Shown: positions 1-10,900, numbered from the stretch's first letter. The stretch is 64,000 bases of DNA from Candidatus Gastranaerophilales bacterium (GCA_947624325.1 CANQJT010000008.1:1-64000); one strand, 5' to 3'. Numbers and translations: made by a program. The notes: generated from the sequence alone by a model not told the origin.

Positions 1-14
1 TTATGGTGTTTCAA

Positions 15-1184
15 TTAATTTTGACTATAATAATATCTATATGACTTTTTAGACTCTCTATTACTATGTCCGCCACCGGAGAATAAAATACTTCCATCTT
101 GTAGTTTTGTCATTGTAGAATCCGATGTCCAAATATAATCATATAAACCGCCTTCCGTATATTCTTTCTTTTGGGTTTTAAGATTATATACCAAGGGTTT
201 ATATATATCTGATTGAACATATACAGAACTTGGAATATTATAAATTAGTTTATTATTGTCTAATAAAAGAATTCTACCTTCACTATACGGCACAGGAAGT
301 TCTCCTATTATTTCCGATGTGTTTGTTTTTATATTATATTTTTCAATACTTCTTACAGAGTCATGTGATGAGGAATCCACTCCTCCGATAACAAGTATAT
401 TTTCATCATCGTATTTAAAAACTTTTATTTTACCGCCTCCGCCTAACCTTTGTTCTTTTAATTCCCCTGTATATACGAAAACATTATCTGTTTGATTGTA
501 CTTAAATACATAATTTTTTTTCTTTGTCGAATCATTTTTCTTATAAAAAGGTAATCCAAAAACATAAATATCACCATTTTCGGTTTCAATGATTTCGGCT
601 TTTGTTGCTTGTGAATGTTCGTCTTTTATAAAATTTGAATCTGACACTCTAATATCTTCAGAAAATTTTTGATTCTTAATATCTAATATGTAGTTGCTAT
701 TTACACAGGGTATAAATATTTTATTATTTTTTAATTTAAGTGCACAGTCAGTATGTATACGCAAATGGGTTTTTATCTTAAATAATTCTTTTATGGTGTT
801 AGATTTATTATTATATATATTAAAAACAATTTCATGTATTTTTTTTAAGCTATAACATTCGTCACATTGTATACCCATAATAGTTTCATTATCTAAATTT
901 AAAAGACTAGAACCAAAAGCTTTATTTTTGGCAACAAGCGTAAATTTATTTGTTTTTGGGTCAAACACTTCGCTATATATGCCATGTGTATGAAATACTT
1001 TGCCATTATTCATCAGAATAGCTTTATTATGATATGGTATATCCATGTGCATTTTGCCAACAGAATAAATACCAGGCTTTTTATTTTGCTTCTGGCTATT
1101 GTCAGCATAAGAAATATCAAATCCTATAAACATAGTTGATAAAAGAGCGGTAAATAAACTTAATAATATTTTTTTATAATTCAT
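15..1184 (-). CDS. Secreted kelch-like beta-propeller protein
   Basis: The protein has about 389 residues from ATG at 1184; a TTG three bases upstream is also open but the ATG is preferred. The N-terminus is a signal peptide (KKILLSLFTALLSTMFIGF, then a cut near SYADN). The mature part contains repeated kelch-like blades: short beta segments with GG pairs followed by spaced aromatic residues, for example ILVIGGVDSSSHDSVRSIEKY and ILFSGGGHSN near the C-terminus. Kelch propellers usually bind proteins or glycans; the ligand here cannot be read from sequence. It is monocistronic, and a promoter with a G-rich spacer lies 30-60 bases upstream. Exported location is likely; function is unknown. Confidence 0.7.
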   Translation of the reverse strand: MNYKKILLSLFTALLSTMFIGFDISYADNSQKQNKKPGIYSVGKMHMDIPYHNKAILMNNGKVFHTHGIYSEVFDPKTNKFTLVAKNKAFGSSLLNLDNETIMGIQCDECYSLKKIHEIVFNIYNNKSNTIKELFKIKTHLRIHTDCALKLKNNKIFIPCVNSNYILDIKNQKFSEDIRVSDSNFIKDEHSQATKAEIIETENGDIYVFGLPFYKKNDSTKKKNYVFKYNQTDNVFVYTGELKEQRLGGGGKIKVFKYDDENILVIGGVDSSSHDSVRSIEKYNIKTNTSEIIGELPVPYSEGRILLLDNNKLIYNIPSSVYVQSDIYKPLVYNLKTQKKEYTEGGLYDYIWTSDSTMTKLQDGSILFSGGGHSNRESKKSYRYYYSQN

Positions 1185-1213
1185 CAAAAGATCTCAAATC
1201 TGTAAACAAAGTA

Positions 1214-1247
1214 ATTATACCACTTTTACCCCTCCCCGAAGCAAATT
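1214..1247 (-). promoter_or_regulatory. Extended -10 promoter with G-rich spacer, copy 1
   Basis: On the minus strand the order is TTGCTT, a C, GGGGAGGGG, TAAAAGTGG, then TATAAT, ending about 30 bases before the ATG at 1184. TG one base before TATAAT makes an extended -10. Nearly the same module occurs at 35353-35385 and 36283-36314, each time in the sense direction of the next gene. The spacer is long (19), so the extended -10 probably carries most of the strength. Confidence 0.5.
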
Positions 1248-1315
1248 GAAGAAATTACCTAATTCCCCGGCTTTTCTAATTTTTTACGGGCATGGCACAA
1301 ATTAATAACCAAAAA

Positions 1316-1334
1316 GCCTCGCAACTAGCGAGGC
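1316..1334 (-). terminator. Rho-independent terminator
   Basis: Perfect 7-bp stem GCCTCGC/GCGAGGC with loop AACTA; read on the minus strand it is followed by a run of T. It ends the small membrane-protein gene at 1358-1594. Confidence 0.8.
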
Positions 1335-1357
1335 TTATATTTTATAATTTCAGAATA

Positions 1358-1594
1358 TTATCTGTTATAATTTTCGTCTTCAATTTTTGATAATTTATCA
1401 TTAATCGACATAACAAGATAAATTAAGAAGAAAACAAAAATAAAACTTACAAGTCCTGCCCATAAAACACTTAATCCTGCCCAAAGTCCTTGAGAGCCAA
1501 TCATCATCACCGTAGAAATAACAAGTCCGATTAAAGTTAATATTGCCATAATATCAACAATTATTCCGCCGAATTTAACAACAAATTTTTTCAT
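1358..1594 (-). CDS. Small two-helix membrane protein
   Basis: A 78-residue protein with two hydrophobic segments (roughly residues 10-34 and 38-63) separated by a short loop containing SQGLWAG, and a charged C-terminal tail (INDKLSKIEDENYNR). A good ribosome site (AAGGAG) lies 7-8 bases before ATG at 1594, and a strong terminator follows. No family is recognised. The compact form suggests an inner-membrane accessory or stress protein, but this is only inference. Confidence 0.6.
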   Translation of the reverse strand: MKKFVVKFGGIIVDIMAILTLIGLVISTVMMIGSQGLWAGLSVLWAGLVSFIFVFFLIYLVMSINDKLSKIEDENYNR

Positions 1595-1740
1595 AATATT
1601 CTCCTTTGTTTAATCATTTTCATAATACTTTTTTATAAAAGTATTTGTATTATCGAGAAAGGTAATATAAAAGATTAAATTTGACCTTTAACAAAAGATA
1701 ATATGAAATTTGACTTTTTCTTAGACTAAATTTAAAATTA

Positions 1741-1757
1741 TATTCTTGAAAAGAATA
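1741..1757. promoter_or_regulatory. Inverted repeat before small secreted protein gene
   Basis: TATTCTT-GAA-AAGAATA is a perfect 7-bp inverted repeat. It lies between a plausible promoter (TTGACT-17-TAAAAT) and the ribosome site of the gene at 1779. Its place suggests an operator or a small 5' hairpin. Confidence 0.35.
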
Positions 1758-1778
1758 ATAACAAAAGTGGAGGTATAA

Positions 1779-2063
1779 ATGAAAAAGAGTTTAATTATAT
1801 TATCTGTCCTTGCATTATTATTTGTACAAACACCTGTCTTGGCAGGAACTCACGGTACTAACGGAAAAGTTACGGCAAAATCTATCGGTGCAGGAGCATT
1901 ATCACTCCTTGTTTGGCCCGGTATCGGACAAGCTGTTAACGGGCAAAAATCAGAAAAAAACTGGACACATGCTCTGCTTGGTTTAACAGGTGTATTTAGA
2001 ATTTGGTCTTGCTATGATGCTGTTGTAGATAGAGACGGCGGTGTCTGGGAAAACAGAATATAA
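1779..2063 (+). CDS. Small secreted or membrane-associated protein
   Basis: A 94-residue protein. Residues 1-22 form a signal peptide (KKSLIILSVLALLFVQTPVLA, cleavage expected after VLAG). A glycine- and alanine-rich hydrophobic stretch follows (SIGAGALSLLVWPGIGQAV), then HALLGLTGVFRIWSCYDAVV. The ribosome site GGAGG sits at good spacing. No known family is recognised. A GC-rich CGCTCG-repeat block begins directly after the stop. Confidence 0.6.
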   Translation: MKKSLIILSVLALLFVQTPVLAGTHGTNGKVTAKSIGAGALSLLVWPGIGQAVNGQKSEKNWTHALLGLTGVFRIWSCYDAVVDRDGGVWENRI

Positions 2064-2215
2064 TAAGGTATCGCAGCATTCCGCTCGCTGTCTTGAAATT
2101 TCTTTTCGCTCGGGATTGTCGCTCGTTCGACTTCGTCTTGCTCTCGCTCGATTTCGTTGCAGTGCTTCGCTTTGTAACACCACTTCGTGGCTTATCGTAA
2201 AATTTTGTTCGGACA
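2064..2215. repeat. GC-rich CGCTCG-repeat block
   Basis: A block much richer in G+C than its surroundings. CGCTCG occurs at 2082, 2107, 2120 and 2145, and CTTCG and TTCGTTG motifs recur; a CCAC-TTC-GTGG hairpin lies near 2180. It is open in several frames on both strands, including in frame with mnmE, but its arginine- and serine-rich translation looks like repeat-derived sequence rather than protein. A similar style of sequence is inserted in pilin-like gene 1 (37057-37140). It resembles decayed palindromic repeat DNA. Confidence 0.4.
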
Positions 2216-2247
2216 CATTTTTATGCAATAATTATCTTGAGGCGAAT

Positions 2248-3585
2248 ATGCAAAATCAATATATAACGGATACGATAAGCGCAATAGCTACACCGATAGG
2301 AAACGGCGGTGTCAGTATTATCCGTATTTCGGGTGATAAGGCTTTTCAAATTATTGATAAACTCTTTTCCGTCAAAAACTTAACCGCAGGCAGAATATAC
2401 CACGGCAATATACTTGAAAACGGTAATAAAACAGATGATGTAATAGTTCTGCCGTTTAAAGCCCCGAACAGTTACACCGGTGAAGATGTAATAGAAATTC
2501 AATGCCACGGCGGAATGCATATAACAAATAAAATTCTTGATTTAACATATAAAACCGGTGCTCGTCCCGCTCAAAAAGGAGAATACACAAAAAGAGCCTT
2601 CCTTAACGGTAAAATGGATTTATCCCAAGCAGAAGCCGTTTTAGACCTTATTCAAGCCCCCACTCAGAAATTTGCTGTGTCTACCGCCAAAAATTTATTC
2701 GGAAAATTATCGCTTGAAATTAAAAACATCAGGCATGAAATTATGGAGTTATTATCCAAAATCATTGCAGGAATTGATTTCCCCGAAGACGTTAAAGAGC
2801 CTGAATATGATTATATTGAAAAAACCATTGAAAATATTATTGAAAAAATCAACTATATTTTAAGCTTTTCTAAAAGTTCAAATATTTACAGGCAAGGCAT
2901 AAAAATAGTTCTTGCGGGCAGACCCAATGCGGGAAAATCCTCGTTATTCAATGCTTTATTAAATCTTGAAAGAGCTATTGTAACTGAAATAGCAGGCACG
3001 ACAAGAGATATTATTCAAGAAACGATTGATATAGAAGGAATTCCTGCAACCTTAATAGACACTGCAGGAATAAGAAATGACGAAAACTTAAACAAAGTGG
3101 AAGCAATAGGGATTGATTTTTCTAAAAAATACCTGACTGATGCCGATATTATTCTGTTTTTATACGATTTAAACGAAGGATTTACTAAAGAGGACAAGGA
3201 AATTTTAGACTCCTGCGAGGGGAAAAATTATATTAAAATTGCGACAAAATCAGACCTAACGACAAATAAAGATGATGATGCAATTTGTATTTCGCTTAAA
3301 ACGGGCGATAATCTTGATGTTTTAAAGAATAAAATAAAATCGCTTGTAACCGAGCAAAATCTTACAGAGGTTGAATTTATAACCAATAAAAGACAGCAAA
3401 ACTGCCTTGAGCAGACCAAAAATTCTCTTATAAATGCTTTAATTGCAGTCCAAAGAAAAGAAATTCAAGATTTAATCTCAATAGATATTAAATCTGCCCT
3501 CATGTATATTTCGGAAGTCTCGGGCGAAACCGTTACGGAGGATATTTTAAATAATATTTTTGATAATTTCTGTATCGGCAAATAA
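2248..3585 (+). CDS. mnmE: tRNA modification GTPase MnmE (TrmE)
   Basis: A 445-residue MnmE. With MnmG it makes the cmnm5 modification on wobble uridine of tRNAs. The N-terminal folate-binding domain begins TDTISAIATPIGNGGVSIIR. The G domain lies inside the helical domain: P-loop GRPNAGKSSL near residue 223, TEIAGTTRD switch I, DTAGI switch II, and TKSDL at the NKxD site. The C-terminus is FCIGK, carrying the catalytic C-x-G-K motif. The reading frame stays open upstream to 2041 through the GC-rich repeat block, but the family starts at MQNQYITDTI, so ATG 2248 is chosen (weak site TTGAGG upstream). Confidence 0.96.
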   Translation: MQNQYITDTISAIATPIGNGGVSIIRISGDKAFQIIDKLFSVKNLTAGRIYHGNILENGNKTDDVIVLPFKAPNSYTGEDVIEIQCHGGMHITNKILDLTYKTGARPAQKGEYTKRAFLNGKMDLSQAEAVLDLIQAPTQKFAVSTAKNLFGKLSLEIKNIRHEIMELLSKIIAGIDFPEDVKEPEYDYIEKTIENIIEKINYILSFSKSSNIYRQGIKIVLAGRPNAGKSSLFNALLNLERAIVTEIAGTTRDIIQETIDIEGIPATLIDTAGIRNDENLNKVEAIGIDFSKKYLTDADIILFLYDLNEGFTKEDKEILDSCEGKNYIKIATKSDLTTNKDDDAICISLKTGDNLDVLKNKIKSLVTEQNLTEVEFITNKRQQNCLEQTKNSLINALIAVQRKEIQDLISIDIKSALMYISEVSGETVTEDILNNIFDNFCIGK

Positions 3586-3672
3586 CCTCATTGTCCTGCC
3601 TGATGGGTAATAATAATTTTTCAAATTATATTTTAAATTTAATTTGTTATTTGATTTGTAAACGGATAAAAT

Positions 3673-4743
3673 ATGAATTTTCCTAAAGTTATTTTTAATA
3701 AAGATTTTAATATATTAAATGAAGCTTTCTCATATATTTCAAAGTATTCATCAGGTGAAATTATAATAACCGATGAGAAATTTAATATAATTTTTCAAAA
3801 TTCAAAATATTTTTTTAAGGATAACAAATTTGATATCTTAAGCCTCACTCCTGATTATGAAAATAAAAATTTAATAATAAACATTGAAAACTTTAAGCAG
3901 TCAGAAAAAAATCATTTGTATTTAAAACTTATATTTAACGATAAAAGTTTTATGAATAATCTTCCTATGGAAGTACATATATGTAAAATCAGGAATAAAA
4001 GAAATAAAGTAAAGGGTTATACAATAATAATCCAAGATATTACGCAGGAAGTAAAAAACAGAATACAAAAAGAAACCTTTATAGATATTTTAACTCACGA
4101 TTTAAAAAATCCCCTAAGAGCAAATATACAAGTTTTAGAGCTAATCTTAAAAAATAAATTCGGACAAATTGAAACTAAATTACAGCCCGTATTGGAGGAA
4201 CTGTTAAAATCGTGCCGTTTTATTAACTATATGGCGGATAATTTGATTATAAAATATAAAAATGAATTTAACCTGTATGAACTCCAAAAACAAAAGTATT
4301 CCATAGTAAATCTTGTAAAAGAAAAGTGTAATAACCTGAATAATTTTCTGGATAAAAAAAATCAGACACTTGAATTTACGGTAAAAGGCGAAATTAAAGA
4401 TTTAAATATTGATATAGATGAAATCGGCAAGGTTGTAAATAATCTTATTATTAATGCCTCAGAGCAGAGCAGTGAAAATTCAACAATTAAAGTTGAGATT
4501 GAAAACAATAAAGAAAATGTAAATGTATCTTTTACGGATTACGGCTATCCTAAAAGCGATAAAAATTTAAACGAAATTTTTGAAGAATTTATAACCTGCT
4601 CAAATAAATTCAGAAAAATCGGATTTGGATTAGAACTTTATAACTGCAAAAAAATAATAGAAGCGCATAACGGAATAATAAAGGCTCAAAACAGCGGTAA
4701 TAAAGGAACGCAAATAACTTTTTCGCTTCCTTCGGAAAGATAA
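3673..4743 (+). CDS. Cytoplasmic PAS-type sensor histidine kinase
   Basis: A 356-residue protein without membrane segments. Residues about 15-125 look like a PAS sensor (ending TIIIQDITQEVKNR). The HisKA H-box is ILTHDLKNPLRAN, with the phospho-acceptor His near residue 140. The ATPase domain has the N-box NNLIINASEQ, a degenerate G1 (FTDYGYP instead of DxGxG) and G2 GFGLELYNCKKII. It is probably an active kinase because the N-box and G2 remain, but the altered G1 is notable. No response regulator lies beside it, so the partner is unknown; the next gene is clpB. Confidence 0.85.
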   Translation: MNFPKVIFNKDFNILNEAFSYISKYSSGEIIITDEKFNIIFQNSKYFFKDNKFDILSLTPDYENKNLIINIENFKQSEKNHLYLKLIFNDKSFMNNLPMEVHICKIRNKRNKVKGYTIIIQDITQEVKNRIQKETFIDILTHDLKNPLRANIQVLELILKNKFGQIETKLQPVLEELLKSCRFINYMADNLIIKYKNEFNLYELQKQKYSIVNLVKEKCNNLNNFLDKKNQTLEFTVKGEIKDLNIDIDEIGKVVNNLIINASEQSSENSTIKVEIENNKENVNVSFTDYGYPKSDKNLNEIFEEFITCSNKFRKIGFGLELYNCKKIIEAHNGIIKAQNSGNKGTQITFSLPSER

Positions 4744-4800
4744 AAAATTAATTAATTATAAACTTTTTTAGATTTTTGAAAAAAAAGCATTAAACTAAAA

Positions 4801-4819
4801 ATATGGTCTTATACCATAT
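4801..4819. promoter_or_regulatory. Operator-like palindrome before clpB
   Basis: ATATGGT-CTTAT-ACCATAT is a perfect 7-bp inverted repeat ending 18 bases before the clpB ATG, just ahead of the ribosome site AGAGGTG. It is not a CIRCE element. Its position over the likely 5' end suggests a repressor site. Confidence 0.45.
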
Positions 4820-4837
4820 GAAAAGAGGTGTTCTTTA

Positions 4838-7453
4838 ATGATAGATTTTAACAGATTAACCGATTATACAAAGGAAATTATATATAGTGCTCAGCAGATA
4901 ATGTACAGATATAATAACTCACAATTAGAGCCTTTGCATATAATGCTTGCAATAGCGGAAGATACGGAAGGAATAGCAAAAGATTTCTGCGAAGAATTAA
5001 AAATTAATAATGACAGATTTAAACACCAGCTTGTAAATGAAATATCAACACTTCCGCAGGTGCAATCAACAAATCCTAATCAGCAGTTATATTTATCCCA
5101 AATGACAAATAAATTGTTTGATACGGCGCAGGAACAAGCGAATGCCTTAAAAGATTCATTTATCAGCATAGAACATATTTTAATGGCAATGACAGAACTT
5201 ACGGGTTCACAAATACAGCAAATTTTAAGTTCAAACAGAATAACAAAAGATACAATTTTAAACGCAATGAAGAAAGTCAGAGGAAACAGAAAAGTGGATT
5301 GCAAAAACGCAGAAGAACAATATAAAGCACTTGAAAAATATTCAACCGATTTAACCTCGCTTGCCCGTAAAGGCAAATTAGACCCTGTTATAGGTCGTGA
5401 CGATGAAATAAGGAGAGTTATACAGGTATTAAATCGTAAAACAAAAAATAACCCCGTATTAATAGGGGAACCCGGTGTAGGTAAAACCGCAATAATAGAG
5501 GGTTTAGCCCAAAGAATAATAAGAGGCGACGTACCTGAAAACTTAAAAGAAACAAAATTAATTTCGCTTGACTTAGGCGCACTTATTGCAGGTGCAAAAT
5601 TCAGAGGCGAGTTTGAAGAACGATTAAAAGCGGTTTTAAAGGAAGTTGAAGACTCTAACGGCGAAATAATAATGTTTATAGATGAACTTCATACGGTGGT
5701 AGGTGCAGGTGCAACGGAAGGTTCAACCGACGCAGGCAACCTGTTAAAACCAATGCTGGCAAGAGGAACATTAAGATGTATCGGTGCAACAACCATTAAC
5801 GAATACAGAAAATACATAGAAAAAGACCCCGCACTTGAAAGAAGATTTCAGCCTGTTATGGTTGATGAACCTTCTATTGAAGATACGATAAGTATATTAA
5901 GAGGGCTTAAACAAAGATATGAAGTCCACCACGGGGTAAGAATAAAAGACTCCGCACTTGTTGCTGCGGCAAAACTCTCAGATAGATACATAACAGACAG
6001 ATTTCTGCCTGATAAAGCCATTGACTTAGTGGATGAAGCGGCATCTTCACTCAGAATAGAAATAGACTCCATGCCAGAAGAACTTGATATGCTCGTAAGA
6101 CAAAAAATGCAGTTAGAAATTGAAAGAGAAGCACTAAAACAGGAAGAAAACTCGGATAATGCCGAAAAAATCCAAAATATAGAAAATATATTAAAAGATT
6201 TAAATGAGAAAATCGATAAATTAAAAACCCAGTGGGAAATGGAGAAACGGTCAATCCAAGGCGAGGCTTCAATAAAAGAAGAAATAGAAAAAGTAAAAAT
6301 TCAAATAGAAGAAGCAGAGCGCAATATGGACTTGCAAAAAGCTGCTGAATTAAAATACGGAAAACTTATTGGTCTGGAAAAACAGTTAAAAGAAGCAGGC
6401 GAAAATACTCAAAATCATAAAAATACTTTATTAAAAGAAGAAATAGATGAAGACGATATAGCGGAAATCGTAAGCAAATGGACGGGTATTGCAGTAAATA
6501 AACTGCTCGAAAGCGAGATGCAGAAACTCGTTAATATGGAAGAGTTTTTGCACAAAAGAGTAATCGGGCAGGATGAAGCAGTTACTGTTGTATCAGATGC
6601 CATAAGACGGGCAAGATCAGGGTTAAAAGACCCTAACCGCCCTATCGGAACATTTATTTTCTTAGGCCCGACGGGTGTAGGTAAAACGGAACTTGCTAAA
6701 GCCTTAGCGGAATTTATGTTTAACGATGAAGATGCGCTTATAAGAATAGATATGTCAGAATATATGGAAAAACATACCGTTGCAAGATTAATCGGGGCGC
6801 CTCCGGGGTATATCGGCTACGATGAAGGCGGACAATTAACGGAACACGTAAGAAGAAAACCGTACTCTGTCGTACTTTTTGATGAAATCGAAAAAGCACA
6901 TCCCGATGTATTTAACATAATGCTTCAAATCTTTGATGACGGCAGATTAACTGACTCAAAGGGCAGAACCGTTGACTTTAAAAATACTTTAATTATATTA
7001 ACAAGTAATATAGGCAGCGACATAATTCTTAAAAATACCCTTGAAGCAATGCTGTCGGAAAAACAAGCCGAACAGACAAAAGAAGAAGTAATGGCTTTAA
7101 TGCAGCAAAGATTTAAACCCGAATTTTTAAACAGAATAGATGAAATAGTATTCTTTAAGGCTTTAACTATGATGCAATTAGCTAAAATTGTTGATATTCA
7201 AGCCGAGCATCTGCATAAATTATTAGCTGAACAAGATATAACAATTAAAATAACTGATGATGCAAAAGAATATCTGGCACAAAAGGGCTACAATCCTATA
7301 TACGGTGCAAGACCTCTAAAAAGAACGATAAGACAGCTTGTAGAAAACCCAATGTCCAAAAAAATTCTAAAGCAGGAAATTAAATCTCACTCAAAAGTTA
7401 TAATCGATGTAAATAACGATGAATTAACTTTTAAAACGGAAAATCTTGATTAA
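4838..7453 (+). CDS. clpB: ATP-dependent disaggregase ClpB
   Basis: An 871-residue Hsp100 chaperone that rescues aggregated proteins with DnaK. The Clp N-domain covers about 1-145. The first AAA+ module has Walker [10 protein letters not shown] (near 210) and Walker [11 protein letters not shown] long coiled-coil middle domain (about 410-530) separates ClpB from ClpA and ClpC. The second AAA+ module has GPTGVGKTE (near 610) and [14 protein letters not shown], then a D2 small domain ([14 protein letters not shown]). Length and order are typical. A 7-5-7 palindrome lies directly upstream, suggesting repressor control. Confidence 0.95.
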   Translation: MIDFNRLTDYTKEIIYSAQQIMYRYNNSQLEPLHIMLAIAEDTEGIAKDFCEELKINNDRFKHQLVNEISTLPQVQSTNPNQQLYLSQMTNKLFDTAQEQANALKDSFISIEHILMAMTELTGSQIQQILSSNRITKDTILNAMKKVRGNRKVDCKNAEEQYKALEKYSTDLTSLARKGKLDPVIGRDDEIRRVIQVLNRKTKNNPVLIGEPGVGKTAIIEGLAQRIIRGDVPENLKETKLISLDLGALIAGAKFRGEFEERLKAVLKEVEDSNGEIIMFIDELHTVVGAGATEGSTDAGNLLKPMLARGTLRCIGATTINEYRKYIEKDPALERRFQPVMVDEPSIEDTISILRGLKQRYEVHHGVRIKDSALVAAAKLSDRYITDRFLPDKAIDLVDEAASSLRIEIDSMPEELDMLVRQKMQLEIEREALKQEENSDNAEKIQNIENILKDLNEKIDKLKTQWEMEKRSIQGEASIKEEIEKVKIQIEEAERNMDLQKAAELKYGKLIGLEKQLKEAGENTQNHKNTLLKEEIDEDDIAEIVSKWTGIAVNKLLESEMQKLVNMEEFLHKRVIGQDEAVTVVSDAIRRARSGLKDPNRPIGTFIFLGPTGVGKTELAKALAEFMFNDEDALIRIDMSEYMEKHTVARLIGAPPGYIGYDEGGQLTEHVRRKPYSVVLFDEIEKAHPDVFNIMLQIFDDGRLTDSKGRTVDFKNTLIILTSNIGSDIILKNTLEAMLSEKQAEQTKEEVMALMQQRFKPEFLNRIDEIVFFKALTMMQLAKIVDIQAEHLHKLLAEQDITIKITDDAKEYLAQKGYNPIYGARPLKRTIRQLVENPMSKKILKQEIKSHSKVIIDVNNDELTFKTENLD

Positions 7454-7478
7454 AACATACACACAAGTACTATTTTAA

Positions 7479-7502
7479 CCCGAAGGATTAAGTTTCTTCG
7501 GG
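7479..7502 (+). terminator. Terminator after clpB
   Basis: CCCGAAG...CTTCGGG stem followed by ATTTTCTTTATT. It overlaps the 3' end of the convergent small gene at 7488-7772. Confidence 0.65.
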
Positions 7503-7772
7503 ATTTTCTTTATTATTGCCATGAAGACTTAACCAGAAATTTTTTATTCTGGTCCCTATAGAATCAAGTTTTATATCACTAAAATCATCTTCATCTTCTT
7601 TTTTTTTGGACGATGAAAATTCAAATACATCTTGTTCTTCTTTATTATTTTGTCCTTCTTTCTTTTTTCTTTCCTGCTGAAAATAGCCCAAATTCCCCGC
7701 ACCTCCGTCATTTGTATGGTGCGATTTTTGTATTGCAGGTAAATTGTCAGGACCATTTATACCGAATGACAT
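7488..7772 (-). CDS. Small highly charged protein
   Basis: A 94-residue hydrophilic protein with Lys- and Glu-rich runs (QQERKKKEGQ, SSSKKKEDEDDFSD), probably largely disordered. The N-terminus MSFGINGPDNLP and the C-terminal IGTRIKNFWLSLHG are the only parts likely to be ordered. A ribosome site (AGAGG) precedes ATG at 7772. No family is recognised. Confidence 0.55.
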   Translation of the reverse strand: MSFGINGPDNLPAIQKSHHTNDGGAGNLGYFQQERKKKEGQNNKEEQDVFEFSSSKKKEDEDDFSDIKLDSIGTRIKNFWLSLHGNNKENPEET

Positions 7773-7933
7773 TTTTTATGCCTCTTTTATAAAAGAACAC
7801 AATTTCTATTATTATTATATACTACTTTTGTAGAGTTTTAAATCATGAGTTTAGAGGATTATTAAGTTTGTTAAAAATTAGCAAATTTTAAAATTTTTAG
7901 ACATTAAAACAACATAAATAAAGAACCCGTATT

Positions 7934-10900
7934 ATGCAGATAAATCCGATTAATTTAATAAAAATAACTAATAATACTACACTACCAAAAAGGAATTTTA
8001 TATCAATTCCTTTAAAAAATGATGTTTTTGAAAGAACAATCTCATTTAAAGGACTGCCTCAGCCTCAAATTGCAAAAACAGTTCCCGTGCATTTAACAGG
8101 TGAAGAAAGATTAAATTTAATATCAGGTAAATATCAAAATAATTCTAATAACAAAATTATAAGGGCATTAAACAATAAAATCGTATGTCTTAGCGATGAA
8201 GAATTTAATAGAGCAATTGAAATCGCCGATACAAAAGGAATTAATATAGAACAGGCTCTGCCTTTAGCTGCTTTTCATAATGACGATGAAAGCATTGAAA
8301 GAGCAAAAAAATTAATCGGCAAAAAAGTAAATAACCAAAAAATTCCCGAAGAGTTAATTGCTGTTCTTGCAAAAGAATATTCTGATGAACAAATGCAAAA
8401 AACCGCTGATTTTGTTGATTCGGTGAAAAAAATAACAATTGATTACAGAACACTTCTAACGGTTAAAGATTTAGACAATGAACAAATACAAAGATTAACG
8501 GAACTCTCTAAATCACTAACATCAAGGTATGCAATAGCCCTTTCAAGATTATCAAAAGAGGAATATCAATCAGCGGAAAAACTTATGGATGATTTGGGTA
8601 TGGGGACTATAAAAGCCGTTCAAATCGCCTCTATGGGAATTGATGCAGTAAATAATACCATAAAATTAATCGAAAATAATATTAATCCCGACCTTAGTTT
8701 AATATCAGCGGATAAAGAAACCATTGAAAGAGCAATAAAAATCAAAAAAGATTTTGGAAAATATTATTTGCAGGATTATTATCTCGCTGACATTGCAAAA
8801 AATAAAAAAGGATATGAAAGACTTAGTGAAATTTTTCAGGACAAAGATTCTATCTTATTTAATAAAATAGCTAATAGGGATATAATAACTATAGAAGATG
8901 ATAAATTATATCATAAAGCATTAAGATTAATAAAAGAAAATCTTATAGATGCAGAAGATGCCGAAGATTGTGCAAGAAGCATAAGTGATGAAAATGAAGA
9001 AAAAGAATTTCAACTGCTGAGAGAAATTTATAATTACATACACAGTCTTCCGGGGATTACTTCTTGTCAAGCATATATGGCAGGTATAATAAATCAAGGC
9101 AGGATAAACGAAAAAACACTTTCTGATGCTGAAAAAATATATGATAATTATATTGCACGGCACAGAGGTTATTTTTTATATAACTTTGAAGGCGAACAAT
9201 TAGATATTGCCTTAAAAATGGCAAGGGCAGGAATTTCAAGAGAATATATAACTCAAGAAAAAATTAAAGGTTTAAAAAATGATGCACAGCTTGATGAAAC
9301 TTTAAAACAATATGAAGACTATAATAACAATTCATATGATAATAGAGAAGGAAAAATATTTATAAGCGAACAATATTTCTCTTTATATGCTTCATTAAAT
9401 GACGAACAAAAACAAACCGCAATGAAATTGCATGAAGAATATAATATATCTCAGGATTTAGCTGCAATATGGGCTAAAAAATATAATAAAGAACAAATCG
9501 AAAGAATAATGTACTTAGATTATTTTATAATAGATGAAACACATATTCCGGATATAATAGAGATGGATGAAACAAGTTATGAACACTTTTTATATTTGGA
9601 ACAGAACTATGAAGTAAAAGATATTCCTTTACAAATAAAAATAGCAAAGCTTGATGATGATAAACTTGAGAAATTATTAGATTTATGCGATGAAAAAGAC
9701 ATAAGCTTTAAAATCGCATATGAACTTGTTAATTTAAATGATAAATATTTTAAGCAAAATTTAGATTTATGGAAAAATTACAATACAGATATTAATACCT
9801 TAATTTTATTGGATCAAATTGGTGATATCGCATATAAAAGACTTCCTTTAGCTGCAAAAGCAGCTTCTTACGGACAGGATATGCTGGAAAAACTGTTAAG
9901 TCTAAATAAAAAAGAATACAAAAAAGCGCAAAAATTATATAAAGATAAATATACATCTGATTTTTCAATTTTGGGAGCAAAATTAAATGATGAGGATTTA
10001 GCTAAAGCTAAGAAACTTATCCATTGCTTTAATACTTCGGAAGTATTTTCTATTATTGAAAAATATAATGATGAAGAAATTGAAAAAATAATATATTGGA
10101 AAAAAAAGGGTGTTCCTTATTCTCTTTTACAAGAGTTTTTAAATCTTAATGATGAAGAAATTAAAAAAGCACGGATTATACTTGATAAAGCACATGAAAT
10201 ATCACCTGAAAACATGTGGGTTATTAAATCTGACGATGATACTTTTAACAAAATTTGTTCATTCTTTTTTACGGATAATTTATATTCATTTAATTCAGCA
10301 AAAAATTTAAATTTTAAAGATTTCAATGAACAAAAATATCAAACCTGTAAAAATATAAAATCAGACCATCAATATCAAATTATGGAATATTTATTGGAAA
10401 TGACCAATGAGGAGATAAAGAATTTAATTTATTTTAACCCCAGATTATCAATGTCAAAAAATTACATAATGCCTGAGGATATAATTAAATTTGATGAAAA
10501 AACAATCTCACAGGCAATAAAATTAAAGGCATTAGATTATGGTGATTATGAAAATAATTTAATTCCTTATTTATGCAGGCTTGATAATGCAAGATTAGAC
10601 AGAGTTTTAAATAGTCTTAACCTTTATGATTATAATGCATCAGATTTTAAAGAAATAGCTTTATATATAAATAATCTTGAGGATATTAAAAAATTGCCTT
10701 TCAGCAAAAAAATACAATTAAAACAAGATTTAATTACAAGAAGATACCATTTTGAAGATAACCCGAACATGGTAAATGAAATGAAAGATATTGATACCAT
10801 TTTAAAAGCCATTGATAAATCATTTGAAACATCTATAATCCCTGCCGATGTAAATACGGAAAACATAAAACAAATGATGAAGGGGTTCTTTGCCAATAAT

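Noticed and set aside
2195-2222. Motif TTTTGTTCGGACA with T run, also at 56111-56133
   Set aside because: The two copies share about 20 bases, but the possible stem is only 4 bp, too weak to call terminators or a repeat family from two copies.
1983-2228. Minus-strand 81-codon frame over the repeat block
   Set aside because: It is an arginine-rich translation of CGCTCG repeats overlapping a real gene end; no ribosome site and no family.
2041-2247. N-terminal extension of mnmE in frame
   Set aside because: The frame is open, but the sequence is the GC-rich repeat block and the MnmE family begins at MQNQYITDTI; ATG 2248 is the real start.
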